Shown here piece after piece: positions 26,111-36,249 of a stretch of DNA of 64,000 nt. This DNA comes from Prunella strophiata (lineage: Eukaryota; Chordata; Aves; Passeriformes; Prunellidae), in the NCBI GenBank assembly GCA_036583965.1, contig JAZBQD010000001.1:28058597-28122596 (forward strand), in the 5' to 3' direction. The notes below the pieces were generated by a model. That model saw only the letters and a list, made by a program, of their open reading frames with translations, was not told the DNA's origin and did not search any database. The position numbers and the translations under genes are program-made. Position 1 is the first letter of the stretch, and each line of letters begins with the position of its first letter.

Positions 26111-29100
26111 CTACAAAAGCAAACTGGCTGACACCAAGGACCAATTCTGCAGCAACAAAAGCCAGCTCAGTGAAGCAAGCTGCATTTACTAAGCTTTATT
26201 TGTCAGGGAGATACCAAACAACATATTACTAACTACCCTTTCAGGGGTAAAGGTATGTAAATGTTTTGCTAACAGCAGATACCAACCCCTCCGAATTTCT
26301 GGGCTCTGAACAACTAATTCTAATATATAATTATATTCCTCTGATGGAAATTAACTGATTTCATTAACAAAACAAAACATTGATATTTTAATTTCTTCTG
26401 AATCTGATCCCACACTGCATGAATTGAAAATGATTCAAAGTGAAAATTGCTAATGTGGGGTTGAGAGAGATGCTCCCACAGTGTTTTAGGGAGAACATGA
26501 AGATTTTGAGAGACAGGTCCTCGTGTATATCACCATTACATAAAAAGGAAATCAGAGGTATATTTTCCCATTTGGGGCACACAGTTTGAGCTACTGGAAG
26601 TTTCTGGAACAGTTAGCACCACCCAAATATCAGCCTGAGTTTTAGTCAGCAGGATTACACTCGCCACAGGGCACTTCTGATGCTTTTGAATAAACAGCAG
26701 ACAATCACTCATGCCAGCCTCTGATAAGAGCAAAGCCAAAGTGTACTGCTGAGAAAAGACATCCAATTTATCCCTGAACCCACATAAATACTCCTTATTG
26801 AAATATCTGTTCCCCTGACAGCAGACTCCTTGGGCTTTTGGGGTTATTTTAAACTTAAAATGTATTTGGGTTCTACGGCAATCTGAAACGAAACCTTTTA
26901 GTATTCTGGAACAACAATTGACATGGCAGACTTCCCAACTCCTCTGAGTCAGGGATGGACCCTTTGTCATTCAATTTAAGGTATAAAATTAAAGTTGGTT
27001 TCCAGGAAGGGTCTTAACTCCAAATACTGTCTGCATCTGAATCCATCACTCAGCTGAGGCAAATTTTCATTCACCTGGATGAACTATTTAAACTATTTCC
27101 AAACTGGACAAATTTCTGGTGAGAAAGAAGGAAAGAAGTGCTAGCCTAGCATTTGAATGGACTGTCAATTTTTCAGTGTAAAAAAATATTTGTTAAAGAA
27201 TTTTTGGCCGTTAGAGATTTGTATCTTTCTCAGTTCTAGGCAAATGTTGAGAGTTTTGGTTTTATAACCACATATTAATTAATCTTCTAATAATACCAAT
27301 GGCCAAAATATTTTTTGTCCCAATTTAATAGAGAAAGAAAAAACAAAATTAAGGCTCAGGTCCTTAAAAACAACCAAACCAAAGGGATCTTTTTCAGGAA
27401 TGCTTTAGACACCAAAATACTGTTTCACAATGGAAACTGCAACCAAACTAAGCTATAGTATTAAAAACACTTCATAAAATCTGCTTTCAAGGGCTCAGCA
27501 TCCTTGTAAATTCAGGTGGTGCACATTATATGTCAAGGCTATTGCTTTAGAAGCCTGAGATCATCTCCTTGCTATGCAGGGAGACTGACTCACTGGCACA
27601 GCACTGGAGAATCCAGTTCACTTGAACACTCTGTAGGAAGGAGCATCCCTCTGCTTTCTGAAGTGTCCTCTCGTGTGAGACAGAGTGAGAGGCAAATGTT
27701 TTCAGAGGTGGGTTGCCCTCCTCATAAGCTGAGATGTGGGCAGACACAACAATTGCTTAAAAAGCTGCTGCAGGAACAGAAAAGAATTAATCATGATGAG
27801 GACAAACAGAGACAATCAATGGATTTTGTCAGGACTATTTTGATGAGACATTGCATTAGACATCAGGCAAAGAAACCACCCCCAAACTTCCTAATAACAG
27901 AAATACTAAACTACTGCAATAGGATGATGACAGCAACTCAGAAATCCATAGCACTGGAGCATTCAGAGAGTTCAGGCAAAACCAAAATAAACATAGGTTG
28001 AGCTGCACTGTGGAATAGGAATGAAATCAATCTAATTCAGTACCTTTTTTCTGAACTGTGATTTAAAAATCTTAATCTTTTCACAAAATGGAATCGGGGG
28101 GAAAAAAAAAAATCACCATTTTCAGCTTTTCCCCCAGCTTCAGCAACCATGAAACTTTCTCCCCAGTTAACATGACAGCTTATTTATCTACAAATCTACA
28201 GACAAAATGTCCTTTTTCTTTCTAATCATGGTCTTGTGTTCTGTCTCCATATGGTTCTTCACATTTCAAAAGTAAACAGAAACACAAATATCTACACACA
28301 GCTAATGGCAGCTGTGTGCATCCACCTTTTCAGCCAAAGTAATCATTCATACCATTTATTTAATTGGTGTTGAAAACATCATTTTTCATATTTACAGACA
28401 TATGGACATAATAACTGCCATTCAAAAAAACCCACTGGTATTACAGCAAGTTCAGACTCTTGAATATAAATACATTTCTACCATCAAGTGTAATATTTTG
28501 GGCTGCAAACCAAAGAAAGAAAAGGTACAACTTTTGTAGTGGTTTGGCATTCTGGAATTGTACATTTTAAGTCAATGATTTCTGTACACAGCAGATCACC
28601 ACTGCAGTGGGTTTGCCCTTAACAGTCAAGGTTAAAGTTACTCTCAAGTCTATTTTACTTTCCATAACTCAAATTTCATTACTTTAACCTCAAAATAATG
28701 CTTGAGAGAGAAGGTATAGCAGGTCTAATGCTTGGGATTTGTTTCTGGAGTTTAAAATAACAAAATCCTCAGCACCTAAATTGATGTGCAAAATTTTGAG
28801 TTAAATGTGGAGCTTTAACAGTGACTAAGCACAGAAACATATGTCTGTAAAAGAAAAAGGCAAAATAATAATGAAAAATTCTTTGTTCTCTCTTTATTTG
28901 TAACAAAATACAAGGAGGTGTGAGGGGATGAAATCTAGCAGGATATGGGAGGGTGAGAAATAAGCACATGGGTTGCATTGCTTCAGAAGAACTCAGGAAA
29001 ATCACTGCTCTCCACAGACTTTGGTAATTTTTTGGAAGGCACCCAGCCACTCAACAGATAAAACTGGCCAGTCTAAAGTATGATTCTGCAATGATGTGAT
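26110..29100. other. Non-coding DNA, no gene recognised
   Basis: No repeat family or exon is recognised. Two longish open frames, 144 codons on the minus strand at 26536-26970 and 161 codons on the plus strand at 27516-28001, have no recognisable domain. An interferon-regulatory-like GAAACGAAACC lies at about 26884-26894; one short motif proves nothing. Confidence 0.55.
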
Positions 29101-29103
29101 TTT

Positions 29104-29165
29104 CACAGAATGACACAATTAACTAGGTTGGAAAAGACCTTTGAGATCATCAAGTCCATTTTGTT
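29104..29165 (-). mobile_element. CR1 LINE 3' tail fragment, antisense
   Basis: The text from ACAGAATGACACAATT through GGTTGGAAAAGACCTTTGAGATCATCAAGTCC is the reverse complement of the CR1 3' terminus. Only about 60 bp are recognisable before the match fades into sequence around TGATAAGTCAAGG. Confidence 0.75.
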
Positions 29166-29292
29166 GCATTCAATGATAAGTCAAGGAAAAGGACCAGTTC
29201 TGACTTCATTCCATTTGTATATTCAGTGACTAGTCAGCATGTGAGGAACAAAGAAAGCCACACTAACCATATTCTAAGTAAAAATACTTTTC

Positions 29293-29318
29293 TTTTTTTT
29301 TTTTTTTTTTTTTTTTTT
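29293..29318. repeat. Poly(T) tract, 26 bp
   Basis: An uninterrupted run of 26 T, about 130 bp right of the antisense CR1 tail. It is a mononucleotide repeat prone to length change. Confidence 0.88.
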
Positions 29319-30844
29319 CTGGATACCCTCTTTTGTTCTTGTGTTTGTCTGAGATGGTTTTGAATACTGCAATGGCAAAGATGTCACAGCTTCCTCAGGC
29401 AGCCTGGGCTTTATGGCAGCTACAGGCAAGTGCAGTTGCACCACAAGTTTTGTATGCAACATTGCCAACTTCTGTCTTACAATTCAATTTGATTCTTGAC
29501 CTGCTCGTTATCTCTGCAGCAAAGACTCCCAATTATTTTGGCAATAAGTAACCCAAGGACTGCTCTGGCATATGCAAATCTTCACTATCTGATCTGAAGA
29601 AGGTTGTCAATCAACTGCTCCAGAAAATAACGCTCCTGTCATCAGCTAGAGCTTCTAAATAAATAGACATCTGACAGAGTTTTGTTCATGCAGCTTCTGT
29701 AATATGTAGCTCTACAAGATTAATTGGAACTGGAATTTACTCCATATTTACTCTGACAAAAACAGTCATTGACAAAACAATATCAGCAATCCTCCCAAGC
29801 AAGCCAAACTGGGTCTGCTCTTCCCTAAACTCTTGCATTGGGTCAAATTTCAATGCAGAATGGAATTTGCAAAGAACTAATAAACTCTTTTCATAACCAC
29901 TTTTATAATAATGTTAATGTCTTATTGATATGATCATGAGTGGGCAGTTTAGTGACATTTCTATCAATGTGAAAGGTAGAAATAACTGTACTAAGGAATG
30001 AGCTACCAGGTCTGTGGTTCTCTGAATGTGCAAGAATGTCAGTCACAGTCATTTTAGTTGTTCTACTCACTCCTATCCTGCCATGGAGCTTCAGCTTCAG
30101 CCACTGCCATCTGTCACCTCAGAGAAATGTTTTAAAATTTGGTTGTATTGATTGATTGATACCTGTCCCTGCCCTGTCTCTCTCCACTGAATATTCCCAG
30201 TGGTGCAGGATCTTAAGGGACAATTCCAGTACCACATAGAGCAGCTGAAGCACAGCCTTTGTTACAGCAGGTGTCCTCCATGGCACAAAATCTTCTTCTT
30301 CTCCTACTCAGCCATGTTCCACTTGATGTCTGTTGCACCTTGAATACACTTATAATTCTGGTTGACTTCTAAGAGACCTGAATGAACCCTGGATGGACAT
30401 CCTAAACACAGCTGATTATCCAGAATGAGGCACTTCTCCATGGCCACCACCCAGCAGTACCAAAGGTTATTTCTCCTGATGAATTTAGGTCCACAGAGAG
30501 TTCAGATTAAATACTCTCGCGGATATTCTCCATGCTGTTCACTCAAAGGCTGAAGAAGAAGTCTCCTTATACTCTACAGCAGCACATGGCTCACAGGTAT
30601 TTACTATTCAAGCCACCATGCAGAGTTAGATGTGGAAATTAATGGGGTTAAAAGAAGGTTGCCACATTGGTCCAAATTTTCAGGGGGAAAAAGCACCCAA
30701 AATATGATTTTGCCTGCAATCAACCTAAGGAAACATTTCCTAAGCTCTTGGATATGGGTTGCAGTTCTGCTTCATTATGAATTAGAGTCCAGTAAATCCC
30801 TAGTACCTTTAGCACAGTCAGAAGTATATATATAATTAAATATT

Positions 30845-30859
30845 AAAAAAAAAAAAAAA
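30845..30859. repeat. AT-rich tract ending in poly(A), 15 bp
   Basis: A run of 15 A follows a TATATATA-containing stretch. It is a simple repeat. Confidence 0.75.
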
Positions 30860-31811
30860 TCTGAAGAACTCATATCTCACTCTCACAGGACCATCCTTAT
30901 CCAGTAAGGCCAGAATAAAAAAAAGCCAATCATTTTGTACGCTGCAGAGGGAAACACAGGCAGAACACCTAATGGATATTTAACTGGTACAATCATTTGG
31001 ACTACCCTATATTCAGTTTTCTAATCAAGAATGTGTACCTATCTTAGCTCTTTCACCTTTTGCTGTAATTCTTTTCCTAGTTTTCTTAGTGAATTTTGTG
31101 ACAATTAGTTAGGACTAAGGCCATCCACACAGTCATATTGCAGAAATATAACATATCAAACACCATGACCCTTTTTAGACACAGATAAATTTGACAAATA
31201 TTCAGAGCATCTGAGCATAGCTTGACACAAAGGTAGAAGGACAAATAATTTAATAAAGGCCATTCAAAAGCCCACAAAAGCCTTCCAGATTTAGCAGTCT
31301 AGTTAGCCAACAATGAGAACCTAAGCTTTTTTTTCCCCACTTTTCTAGTGACACTAAAGTATTTACAACCCTCACCAGCTTCTGTGGAGCTGTCCTCTAT
31401 TAGCTTCCTAAGAAAATATTTGTATAAACAAACTTATGCATACAAGGGGTGTGAGTGTAATCAAATTATTAAGCCATGCTTTGGAGACTTATGGTGACTA
31501 GAAACTAGCAGTGTTTGCCCAGAGAAATCTTTGCCCTTTAGTGCAAGTAACCCACTCTAACAGCTTCATATTTTGGGAATCCCCAGGAGGGGTTCTGCCT
31601 CTGATCTGCAGAAACATGTCCTGAGATGATAAACCAGAGACTCAGAAATTATCCCAGCCTTGTTCTGTTAGGAGTGACCAAGAAATGTTTCGCTCCCCCG
31701 CTTGTCTTGTGTACAATTTTGTGGCTCCAAACATCTTTTCCTATTTCTTTTTCCCTCTGATGCCAGAATTACCGCCCTTGCTCTTGGTTCCCCACTCCCA
31801 GATGAACAGCC

Positions 31812-31819
31812 TATAAAAT
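31812..31819 (+). promoter_or_regulatory. TATA box of the exon 1 promoter
   Basis: TATAAAAT lies at the edge of the CpG-rich block, followed by GC-rich sequence. Transcription would be expected to start about 25-35 bp downstream, near 31840-31850, where a pyrimidine-rich GCTTTTCGCACAGCC occurs. This predicts a 5' UTR of roughly 280 bases before the main start codon. Confidence 0.6.
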
Positions 31820-31916
31820 CGCTGCAAGGAGCCGAGTGCTGCTTTTCGCACAGCCACAGCCAGCCTTCCTTCACTGAGCATATTCCGCACAGAGCATCCG
31901 AAGGAGGGAGAGGATA

Positions 31917-31922
31917 ATGTGA
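31917..31922 (+). promoter_or_regulatory. Start-stop upstream ORF (AUG-UGA)
   Basis: ATG is immediately followed by TGA, with A at -3, a favourable initiation context. Minimal start-stop elements are known in vertebrate leaders and can stall ribosomes. Its effect here is inferred. Confidence 0.5.
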
Positions 31923-31930
31923 CCGCCGAA

Positions 31931-32011
31931 ATGCCAAGTTCCTCCGAGCGCAGACTGCAGCGCAGGCGGCAGCGGGGAGGCTCTGGAGCCGGAGCGCGCA
32001 TCCCACATTAA
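31931..32011 (+). promoter_or_regulatory. Upstream ORF, 26 codons, arginine-rich
   Basis: It opens with ATG in a favourable context (G at -3) and ends at TAA at 32009-32011, well before the main start. The predicted peptide is rich in arginine and glycine (MPSSERRLQRRRQRG at its start). Whether the peptide matters or the frame only limits scanning ribosomes cannot be judged from one sequence. Confidence 0.45.
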
Positions 32012-32056
32012 GAAGTAACTTGGTGGCAGCAGGCAGGCAGGGCAGGGAGCGGGCAC

Positions 32057-32125
32057 ATGGTACAATCCTCGCTGGCGGTGCCCGTGCCCAGCCCCGGCAC
32101 ACAGCGAGCACACCCCGGCTTTTAG
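32057..32125 (+). promoter_or_regulatory. Upstream ORF, 22 codons, ending 1 nt before the main ATG
   Basis: ATG at 32057 has C at -3 and G at +4, a middling context. The frame runs 22 codons and stops with TAG at 32123-32125. A single G separates this stop from the main ATG at 32127. The frame differs from the main frame, so the two cannot fuse. This close stop/start spacing permits short-range reinitiation or backward scanning, which would couple translation of the two frames. Confidence 0.5.
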
Positions 32126-32126
32126 G

Positions 32127-32211
32127 ATGACTCGCTGGGATCTGGCAGCAACCGCTCTCTTTCTCATAGCGGACGGAGAACAACCAAAAAGCTGCACTGG
32201 GCTAGAGCAAG
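32127..32211 (+). CDS. First coding exon (signal peptide), gene not identified
   Basis: The exon starts at an ATG with A at -3, in a CpG-rich promoter block downstream of a TATA box. It encodes 28 codons plus one base. The peptide begins MTRWDLAATALFLIA: a short charged N-region followed by a hydrophobic core of about ten residues. A polar stretch, DGEQPKSCTG, follows and includes one cysteine, so a signal peptide cleaved near residues 15-16 is likely. The exon ends at the consensus donor G|GTAAGA (intron begins 32212), leaving phase 1, which is typical of exons that join a signal peptide to Ig, EGF, CUB or similar extracellular modules. No downstream exon could be identified with confidence, so the protein is known only by its first residues. 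It is probably a secreted or type I membrane protein; I do not recognise the family. Confidence 0.6.
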
Positions 32212-35200
32212 GTAAGAGATTTAAGTGTCTTTTTTACCCAAGGCTTCCAGGGTGCCGGGCTGTGTAGGAAAGCTGGCACCGGCACTAATTCGGTGGGTGT
32301 CTGAACACCTGACATTACATGCCATCAGTGTGTCTTGCTGGTGTTAACCCCGTGTGCACCACCCAGCTACCCCGGGGGGAGAGACGGCAGGTCAAAACAC
32401 AGCCCGGTGACTGCATTTTCTCCCCTTAATGCAACTTTTGGGGCTGCACTGCCACCTGCTCCCGTGGATACAAGAAGCTTCTCAATATCGCTAAATGATG
32501 AGGCTTTTGTGCCGTGCTGCTGGGAATGGAGCGTACCAGGCGCCTGTCATGGACTCCGTGTGGATTCATTCCCACAGCAGTTGTTTCATCACTTTAATGA
32601 GTTGAAATTCCACAGTCCACAGAAACGCTTCCCTGTCGTTCCCCCTCTCTCCGAGGGCTTCTCATATAGATGCGATCCATTTTCAGGCTTTTCAAGAGTG
32701 GTGCTCACTGAAAGCACCAGAACAAGTCTGCTGGAGCACAGGCAGTGCTGCACTACATATTCTGTCTGCATTCCTCTCTGCTGTTTCTGCTGTGAATCAA
32801 AAATTCAGCCTTGCAGGAGGCTTTTTGCAAGGACAGTAAATGTCTCTGGCACAACAATTTAAAGTAAAGGGAGAAGCTGTTTCTCCCCATTCTGAAATCC
32901 TGGCAAAATATTCTTCCATTTTCTGAGGATGTACAGTATTTCTAGCAGAGTTATCTAAGCAGGTTTCTGCTGGGGCTGATTGACAGTTTTTAGTTGTGAT
33001 TTTAATGGAAATCTTTCACGGAATGTCTACAGCTTCATTTCTGTCAATCCAATGCTTTTTAGCAAATGGCTTTCTTTGGAGGGTGACACCTTTAAAATTA
33101 GCCCAGGATCATATTTTTCTAGACCTATAAACAGAGTATCAGACCAGCCAGTGCACATTGCAGAATCCCAGAATCTCACCTTTGGATTTTAATGGTATAA
33201 CTGCAGTGGAAGATATTTGGTTTGGTTTACAGGTTTTTTTGTACTGTAGAAAGAGTCACAATTACAGCTGAATTTATCTGTATTTCCTATGCATTCTTAT
33301 GGTGTTTCTCTGCAATATCCTACATGTTCTATTTGTTCAGACCTTCTGTGTATTGGCAGTGGGTTTATCAAGAGTTGACTTTTAAACCCTTTTTTAAAAA
33401 CTGCCCTGACATTACTGCTGTGAAAAAGACTCTCTGCTCAAGGAAGAGAACACATCCCACACTGATCACATCCATGGAGGTGACCAAACAGGTATCAGCA
33501 ATTAACAAAAAAAAAAAACCACCTACTTTTCCAGGAGCCACCAAGACCCAAATCCATTGACCCAGCATGAATATTTTTGGAATGAACTCAAACATGGCAC
33601 CAATAAACACTCCCCTTAGCTACTACACTTTCCATGCACTCTTTAAAATAGACTAGGGGAAAGAAGGTTCTTCTTTCAGAGGATTTTCAGGAATTTAATA
33701 CAGAGATTCAGGAAGAGGTAGGACAACATCTTGATGTGTCAGCATGGATTCTACATCATTTTCCATCAGAATATGGTACAATTTTCCACTTGTTAAAGTG
33801 GCAAGCATTTACCAACATTATGTTTTAAGATTATTTCTAGTCATTTAGACAAGTGCAGAGACTTTGATACTTTTTTTTTTTTTAATTCACTTCTTTTTCC
33901 TAGCATTTAGATATGGTGCCTGACTGCAAGGGTATCAGATTATTTCCAGGGAAAGTAATTCTAAAGTACAATTCAGACAACAGACCATTGTGATTCCATT
34001 AATAGTTGATAATATTAATGCAACTTATATTTAAATTAGCACCTATTTATTGTCTACCAGCTCTTAGTCACTTGCTAGTGAAGCACATGTCATAGTCTCT
34101 GGGGTCTGAGCAGCTATTTTTGAGCCTGTCTGGCTAATGTCTAGAATACAAAATTATTCTGTTCACAAGTTGGGCTTTTCTGTGTTATTTTCCTTTCTTC
34201 TGAGACATCAGTATATTATCAATTCTCATCTGGGTGGCTCCTTTCAGGTGGAATCTTAGTCCATTTAAATGCAGACAATTTACTGTGATAACAGTTTATT
34301 GTAACTTAGCAACAAGAGCTAAAAAAACCAAGTTACAGCCATAACACATGCAAAGCTTGCATTGTGCTGCCCTGTACTCAGCAAATTAAACCCTTGAGAT
34401 AAATGACATTCTAGACCAGTCAGTTTAATATCATTAGCTGGGCTGGCCAGTTGCTCTAATTACAGAAGTCAAAGAGTGCAGGAAGCAGCTGCAAAGTCAG
34501 CACATGTGCAAGGAGCTGTTTGTAAAGCAGAAACACATGCTTGAACTTGAGCCTTTTTGTTGCAAGATGAATTATTAAGGAAACGTATGGCATTTAGTAT
34601 CACTGACAGAAAAATGGTCTGGCTGTGGTCCAGGTGGCAAGACTTGTATGAGTGGCAAGGGGTTATCACTGTTCTTTCTGTGCAGCTTCATTTCTGGTAT
34701 ATTTTCACCAAAATAAACAAACAAACACTTCCAATGCTATTTTTCTATGATCAGACTTCTTGGGTCAGTAATTACTGGGAGGACAGCACAAGGAAAATCA
34801 GCACAATTCTACCTACTGTCCTACCTATTTTACTCAAAATAGAGAATCCACTGTCAATGAAACATGTTCAGGGAGCAATAAGATGCAGAGCTGGTACCCT
34901 GGAACTGGGAAGAAACATCCCTAAGACAGAGACATGCTCAACTCTGGGCTCTGCTTGAGCCTAGAAGACTAAACCAGCCACAAACCAGCTGCAAGTAGAG
35001 TCAGGCAGCTGCCCTGATGGGTGGCCAGGGATCCCCCCAGCTCTGAGTTTTACATCCCTCTTGGCATTTCACCTCCAGAAACTGAGTTCAGGAGAGGCAG
35101 GAGTTTTGCTGTGGTTAGTTAAGTGGATTCAGTCTTATTACTGATTTCATTTAAAAAAGAAAAATGTTCAGCCAAGTTCTTCCCCTAAAAAAATCAGCTT

Positions 35201-35610
35201 GAATAGAAGATTCTTCAGTTGTCTGGTACTGTTGTATATTTCATTTTAACATAAAACTCCATCCAAAACGAAGAGCTTTAAACAAATCAACAAGGTTTTA
35301 TACACTAGGAATGAACAAGCTCTTGATAACAACCTCTACAAAGGTATCAAATTCATCCCAACTACTTGATAAAGCCTATTCTGCACAGAGGCCTGCAAAA
35401 ACAACCATACTTAGCCACTTTCATAGCTCATCTATTAATGTCACTGGAGCTCCAGCAGCTGCAGATCTATTCCCTGCACCCTGAACAGAGTTAAGGTTAC
35501 CTCCTCCCCACTGCATAGTACTTTGTTGTAAGGTAAGCCAACTGCATCTACAAGTGACACTTTTCAAAGTTTTTTGGTTTCTTTGGTGGGTTTTTTACTT
35601 TTTTATTTTA
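32212..35610 (+). other. Start of intron 1 (presumed)
   Basis: The first 350 bases remain fairly CpG-rich and could hold intronic promoter elements. A 175-codon frame at 32335-32862 overlaps this shore and has no recognisable domain. The rest is ordinary AT-rich DNA with a T run at about 33870-33882. A denser stretch at about 34390-34560, with TCTAATTACAG and CAGCTGCAAAG words, could be regulatory. Confidence 0.5.
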
Positions 35611-35613
35611 ATT

Positions 35614-35733
35614 TGACTAAGTTGAAAGGGACCTTAAAGATCATTGAGTCCAACACCTCAACTAAACCGTGGCACTGAGTGCCACATCCAGTCTTTTCCT
35701 AAACACATCCAGGGATGGTGACTCCACCACCAT
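35614..35733 (-). mobile_element. CR1 LINE 3' fragment, antisense
   Basis: AAGTTGAAAGGGACCTTAAAGATCATTGAGTCCAAC, followed by the GGCACTGAGTGCCACATCCAGTC and CATCCAGGGATGGTGACTCCACCACC blocks, is the reverse-complement CR1 3' region. About 120 bp remain. It is preceded by T-rich sequence at 35570-35611. Confidence 0.88.
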
Positions 35734-36010
35734 AATTAATCATAATTAAGACGGTATTTCAAGTTGAATTTACACAAGCACAATTTTTAGAATAGGGAAC
35801 ACTTTGCAAACCTGTTATATTGCTTTCCACAACCTTCTTGTAACATGCTCTCATCAATTAAGATCAAATCTAATCTTAGTCTAAGACTGAGGATGTTTAT
35901 AGGGGTTAAAGTCAGGCATGCCTGTTATAGGCTTTAAAAGCAGGCATCCAACCCTCGTGTTTAGGCATTACCCTTTGTAGAGAGCATTTTTCTTTAAGTA
36001 AAGAAGCCTT

Positions 36011-36245
36011 AGAATTATAAGATTGTAGAATATTCTGAGTTGCAAAGGACCCATCAGGATCATTGAGTCCAACTCCTGGCCCTGCACAGCAGCATCCCCA
36101 AGAGTCACACCACATGTGCCTGAGAGTTGTTCAAACACTTCTTGAACTCAGCCAGCCTTGGAGCTGTGCCCACTGCCCTGGGGAGCCTGCTCCACTGCCC
36201 AACCACCCTCTGGGTGAAGAACTCTTTCCTGGCATCTTTCAAACA
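36011..36245 (-). mobile_element. CR1 LINE 3' fragment, antisense
   Basis: This is another reverse-complement CR1 tail: GAATATTCTGAGTTGCAAAGGACCCATCAGGATCATTGAGTCCAACTCC, then a CTTGAACTCAGCCAGCCTTGGAGCTGTGCCCACTGCCCTGGGGAGCC block, then CCCAACCACCCTCTGGGTGAAGAACTC. It is longer and of a different subfamily style than the copy 280 bp to its left. No coding function remains. Confidence 0.9.
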
Positions 36246-36249
36246 CTTT

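Larger units (their letters stand above)
29170..31690. other. Non-coding DNA upstream of the promoter
   Basis: This stretch holds a 26-bp poly(T) at 29293-29318, a small ATTG repeat at 30146-30160 and an A run at 30845-30859. Around 29480-29650 the sequence looks less degenerate and contains an octamer-like TATGCAAAT at 29571-29579, which could be a regulatory element. No exon is identifiable. Confidence 0.55.
31842..32126 (+). other. Predicted 5' UTR of the signal-peptide gene
   Basis: This is GC-rich leader sequence between the inferred transcription start and the main ATG. It contains three upstream AUGs: an AUG directly followed by UGA at 31917, a 26-codon frame from 31931, and a 22-codon frame from 32057. 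No splice sites are obvious inside it. The left end is inferred from the TATA box position and has no direct support. Confidence 0.5.
31690..32560. promoter_or_regulatory. CpG-rich island around exon 1
   Basis: CpG dinucleotides are frequent here, especially at 31880-32130, in contrast to the CpG-depleted sequence on both sides. The block spans the TATA box, the presumed 5' UTR, the first coding exon and the first few hundred bases of intron. CpG islands of this size normally mark vertebrate promoters. The CpG ratio was judged by eye, not computed. Confidence 0.75.

Noticed and set aside
27516..28001. 161-codon plus-strand open frame with a basic, glutamine-rich middle
   Set aside because: No family resemblance, no clear initiation or promoter context, and no flanking exon signals. 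Treated as chance.
30146..30160. ATTG short tandem repeat
   Set aside because: Fewer than four units; too short to treat as a meaningful microsatellite.
31668..32183. 171-codon minus-strand open frame across the CpG-rich block
   Set aside because: GC-rich DNA lacks stop codons, so long antisense frames are expected. The plus strand has a TATA box, a signal peptide and a donor site instead.
32335..32862. 175-codon plus-strand open frame just inside the presumed intron
   Set aside because: It lies after a consensus donor in CpG-shore sequence, has no recognisable domain and no second promoter. Most likely chance, though an alternative transcript cannot be excluded.
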